DNA of 6,081 bases from Opitutaceae bacterium. Lineage in GTDB: Bacteria; Verrucomicrobiota; Verrucomicrobiae; Opitutales; Opitutaceae. Location: NCBI GenBank assembly GCA_031266495.1, contig JAISAX010000245.1, positions 1 through 6,081 of the forward strand. The letters run 5' to 3'. Below are positions 4,863-6,081 of the stretch, piece after piece. The translations under genes were made by a program, and so were the position numbers. Within the stretch, counting starts at the first letter, position 1, and the number at the start of each line of letters is the position of its first letter. The notes under the pieces were generated by a model. The model was given only the letters and a program-made list of their open reading frames with translations. It had not been told where the DNA came from and made no database searches.

Positions 4863-6081
4863 ATGGAAAACTTCACGTATCACAACCCGACCCGCATCCA
4901 CTTCGGCCGCGGGCAAATCGCCCGAATCGACCGCGAGCTCCCCACCGGCGCCCGCGTCCTCCTCCTTGCCGGCGGCGGCTCCATCAAAAAGAACGGCGTT
5001 TACGACCAGGTGAAAACCGCGCTCGGCGCCCGTGCCACCACTGAATACTTCGGCGTCGAGGCCAATCCCGACTTCGACACGCTCGTCCGCGCCATCGACC
5101 ACGTCCGCCGCGAACAGCTCACGCACATCCTTGCCGTCGGCGGCGGCTCCGTGCTCGACGGCGCCAAACTCGTGGCCGCCGCCATCCCCTACCTCGACGC
5201 CACTCCCGCCTCCCCCGCTGCCGACGCCTGGGAAATCCTCCGCACGCACGGCAGCGTGGTGAAATCGGCATTACCGGTCGGAGCCGTGCTCACGTTGCCC
5301 GCCACCGGCTCCGAAGCCAACGGCAACGCCGTGATCTCGCGCCGCGCCACCCGCGAGAAACTCGCCTTTTTCAGCCCGCACGTTTATCCGGTCTTCTCGA
5401 TCCTCGACCCGGAAACCACCTTCAGCCTCCCCCCCCGCCAGGTGGCCAACGGCATCGGCGACGCCTTCTGTCACGTCCTCGAACAGTACCTGACCTTCCC
5501 GGCCGACGCCGCGATCCAGGACCAGTTTGCCGAATCCATCCTGCGCGTGCTCGTCGCCGAAGCGCCCAAAACCCTCGCTCGCCCGACCGACTACCCCTCG
5601 CGGGCCAATCTCATGTGGGCCGCCACCTGGGCGCTCAACGACGCCATCGGCGCCGGCGTGCCGCAGGACTGGGCCACGCACGCCATCGGCCACGAACTCA
5701 CCGCGCTCCACGGCATCGACCACGCGCGCACGCTCGCCATCGTCCTCCCCGCGCTCCTCGACGTGCAACGCGCCGCCAAGCGGGAAAAACTCCTGCAATA
5801 CGGCGAACGCGTCTGGGGCATCACGACCGCCACCACCGGCAGCGAGGAAGCCCGTATCGACGCCGCCATTGCCGCCACGCGCCGCTTTTATGAATCGCTC
5901 GGCATCGCCACGCGCCTTTCGGGTTACGACGTGAAAGACGCCGCCGCTGCGCAAACCGCCGCCGAAGTCGCCCGTCGCCTCGCAGCCCGCGGCGCCACGC
6001 CCCTCGGCGAGCGCGACGACATCACTGCGGAAAAAGTGGAACAAATCCTCCGCCTCGCCGCCGGATTGGCCGGCGGGAGGG
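4863..6081 (+). CDS. yqhD: YqhD/BdhA-type iron-dependent alcohol dehydrogenase (NADPH aldehyde reductase), 3' end cut
   Basis: 406 codons are visible with no stop before the right edge; E. coli YqhD has 387 residues, so only a short tail is missing. The protein follows YqhD closely: NPTRIHFGRGQIA near the start, AGGGSIKKNG with GGGS at 37-40 where YqhD binds the NADPH phosphate, ILAVGGGSVLDGAK at 89-102 for the dinucleotide, LTLPATGSEANGNAVISRR at 143-161, and the C-terminal LGERDDIT. The metal ligands of the family are all present as Asp200, His204, His273 and His287 (GDAFCH, ATHAIGHELTALHGIDHA). An insertion of about eight residues lies at 111-120. The cytosolic enzyme reduces short-chain and toxic aldehydes to alcohols, or runs alcohol formation in fermentation; the natural substrate here is unknown. 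The ATG matches the YqhD N-terminus exactly, though no clear Shine-Dalgarno sequence precedes it. The AraC remnant upstream is divergent, as yqhC is to yqhD in E. coli. Confidence 0.93.
   Translation, partial: MENFTYHNPTRIHFGRGQIARIDRELPTGARVLLLAGGGSIKKNGVYDQVKTALGARATTEYFGVEANPDFDTLVRAIDHVRREQLTHILAVGGGSVLDGAKLVAAAIPYLDATPASPAADAWEILRTHGSVVKSALPVGAVLTLPATGSEANGNAVISRRATREKLAFFSPHVYPVFSILDPETTFSLPPRQVANGIGDAFCHVLEQYLTFPADAAIQDQFAESILRVLVAEAPKTLARPTDYPSRANLMWAATWALNDAIGAGVPQDWATHAIGHELTALHGIDHARTLAIVLPALLDVQRAAKREKLLQYGERVWGITTATTGSEEARIDAAIAATRRFYESLGIATRLSGYDVKDAAAAQTAAEVARRLAARGATPLGERDDITAEKVEQILRLAAGLAGGR

Noticed and set aside
5271..6044. Minus-strand Gly/Val-rich open frame
   Set aside because: It is wholly antisense to the well-supported iron-dependent dehydrogenase gene.

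Overview
The window is GC-rich, with mostly strong protein families and weak or absent Shine-Dalgarno sequences. A PEP-CTERM sorting-signal protein, a prepilin-like protein with a C-terminal DGH-type tail and a LacI-type sugar regulator occur together, which is typical of Verrucomicrobiota and most like Opitutaceae. This placement is inferred from protein families only; no marker gene is present.

Left part (1-2128, minus strand): three co-directional genes for exported proteins. Read in transcription order they are a PEP-CTERM protein with a DNRLRE-like beta domain (1337-2128), a prepilin-like protein with a class III-type N-methylation helix (553-1266), and a secreted protein that runs off the left edge (1-422; possibly a GH71/GH99-like hydrolase, weakly supported). 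A C12 tract lies just before the prepilin start codon, and a GCN microsatellite fills the gap after the prepilin gene. Divergent from this set is a LacI-family regulator (2256-3311). The 127-bp divergent intergenic region carries three exact GATGCGT copies at 11-bp spacing, a candidate operator.

Middle part (3312-4862): a scar of broken genes. It holds a pair of inverted REP-like palindromes (3336-3439), a 5'-truncated zinc-type alcohol dehydrogenase (minus), a 5'-truncated sugar phosphate isomerase/epimerase (plus) abutting it head to head, a G16 tract, the last helix-turn-helix of an AraC-family regulator (minus), and a piece of about 25 codons from a group II intron reverse transcriptase around its catalytic ADD motif, fused in frame to the AraC remnant. 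A third hairpin with a GTAG flank lies beside the RT piece. None of the four gene fragments has its own 5' end.

Right part (4863-6081, plus strand): a nearly complete YqhD/BdhA-type iron-dependent alcohol dehydrogenase with all four metal ligands, cut by the right edge.

The likely working units are a LacI-controlled exported-protein cluster on the left and an aldehyde/alcohol redox enzyme on the right, separated by a rearranged region that probably once held sugar-oxidation genes and an intron insertion. I see no CRISPR array, tRNA, rRNA or complete mobile element.
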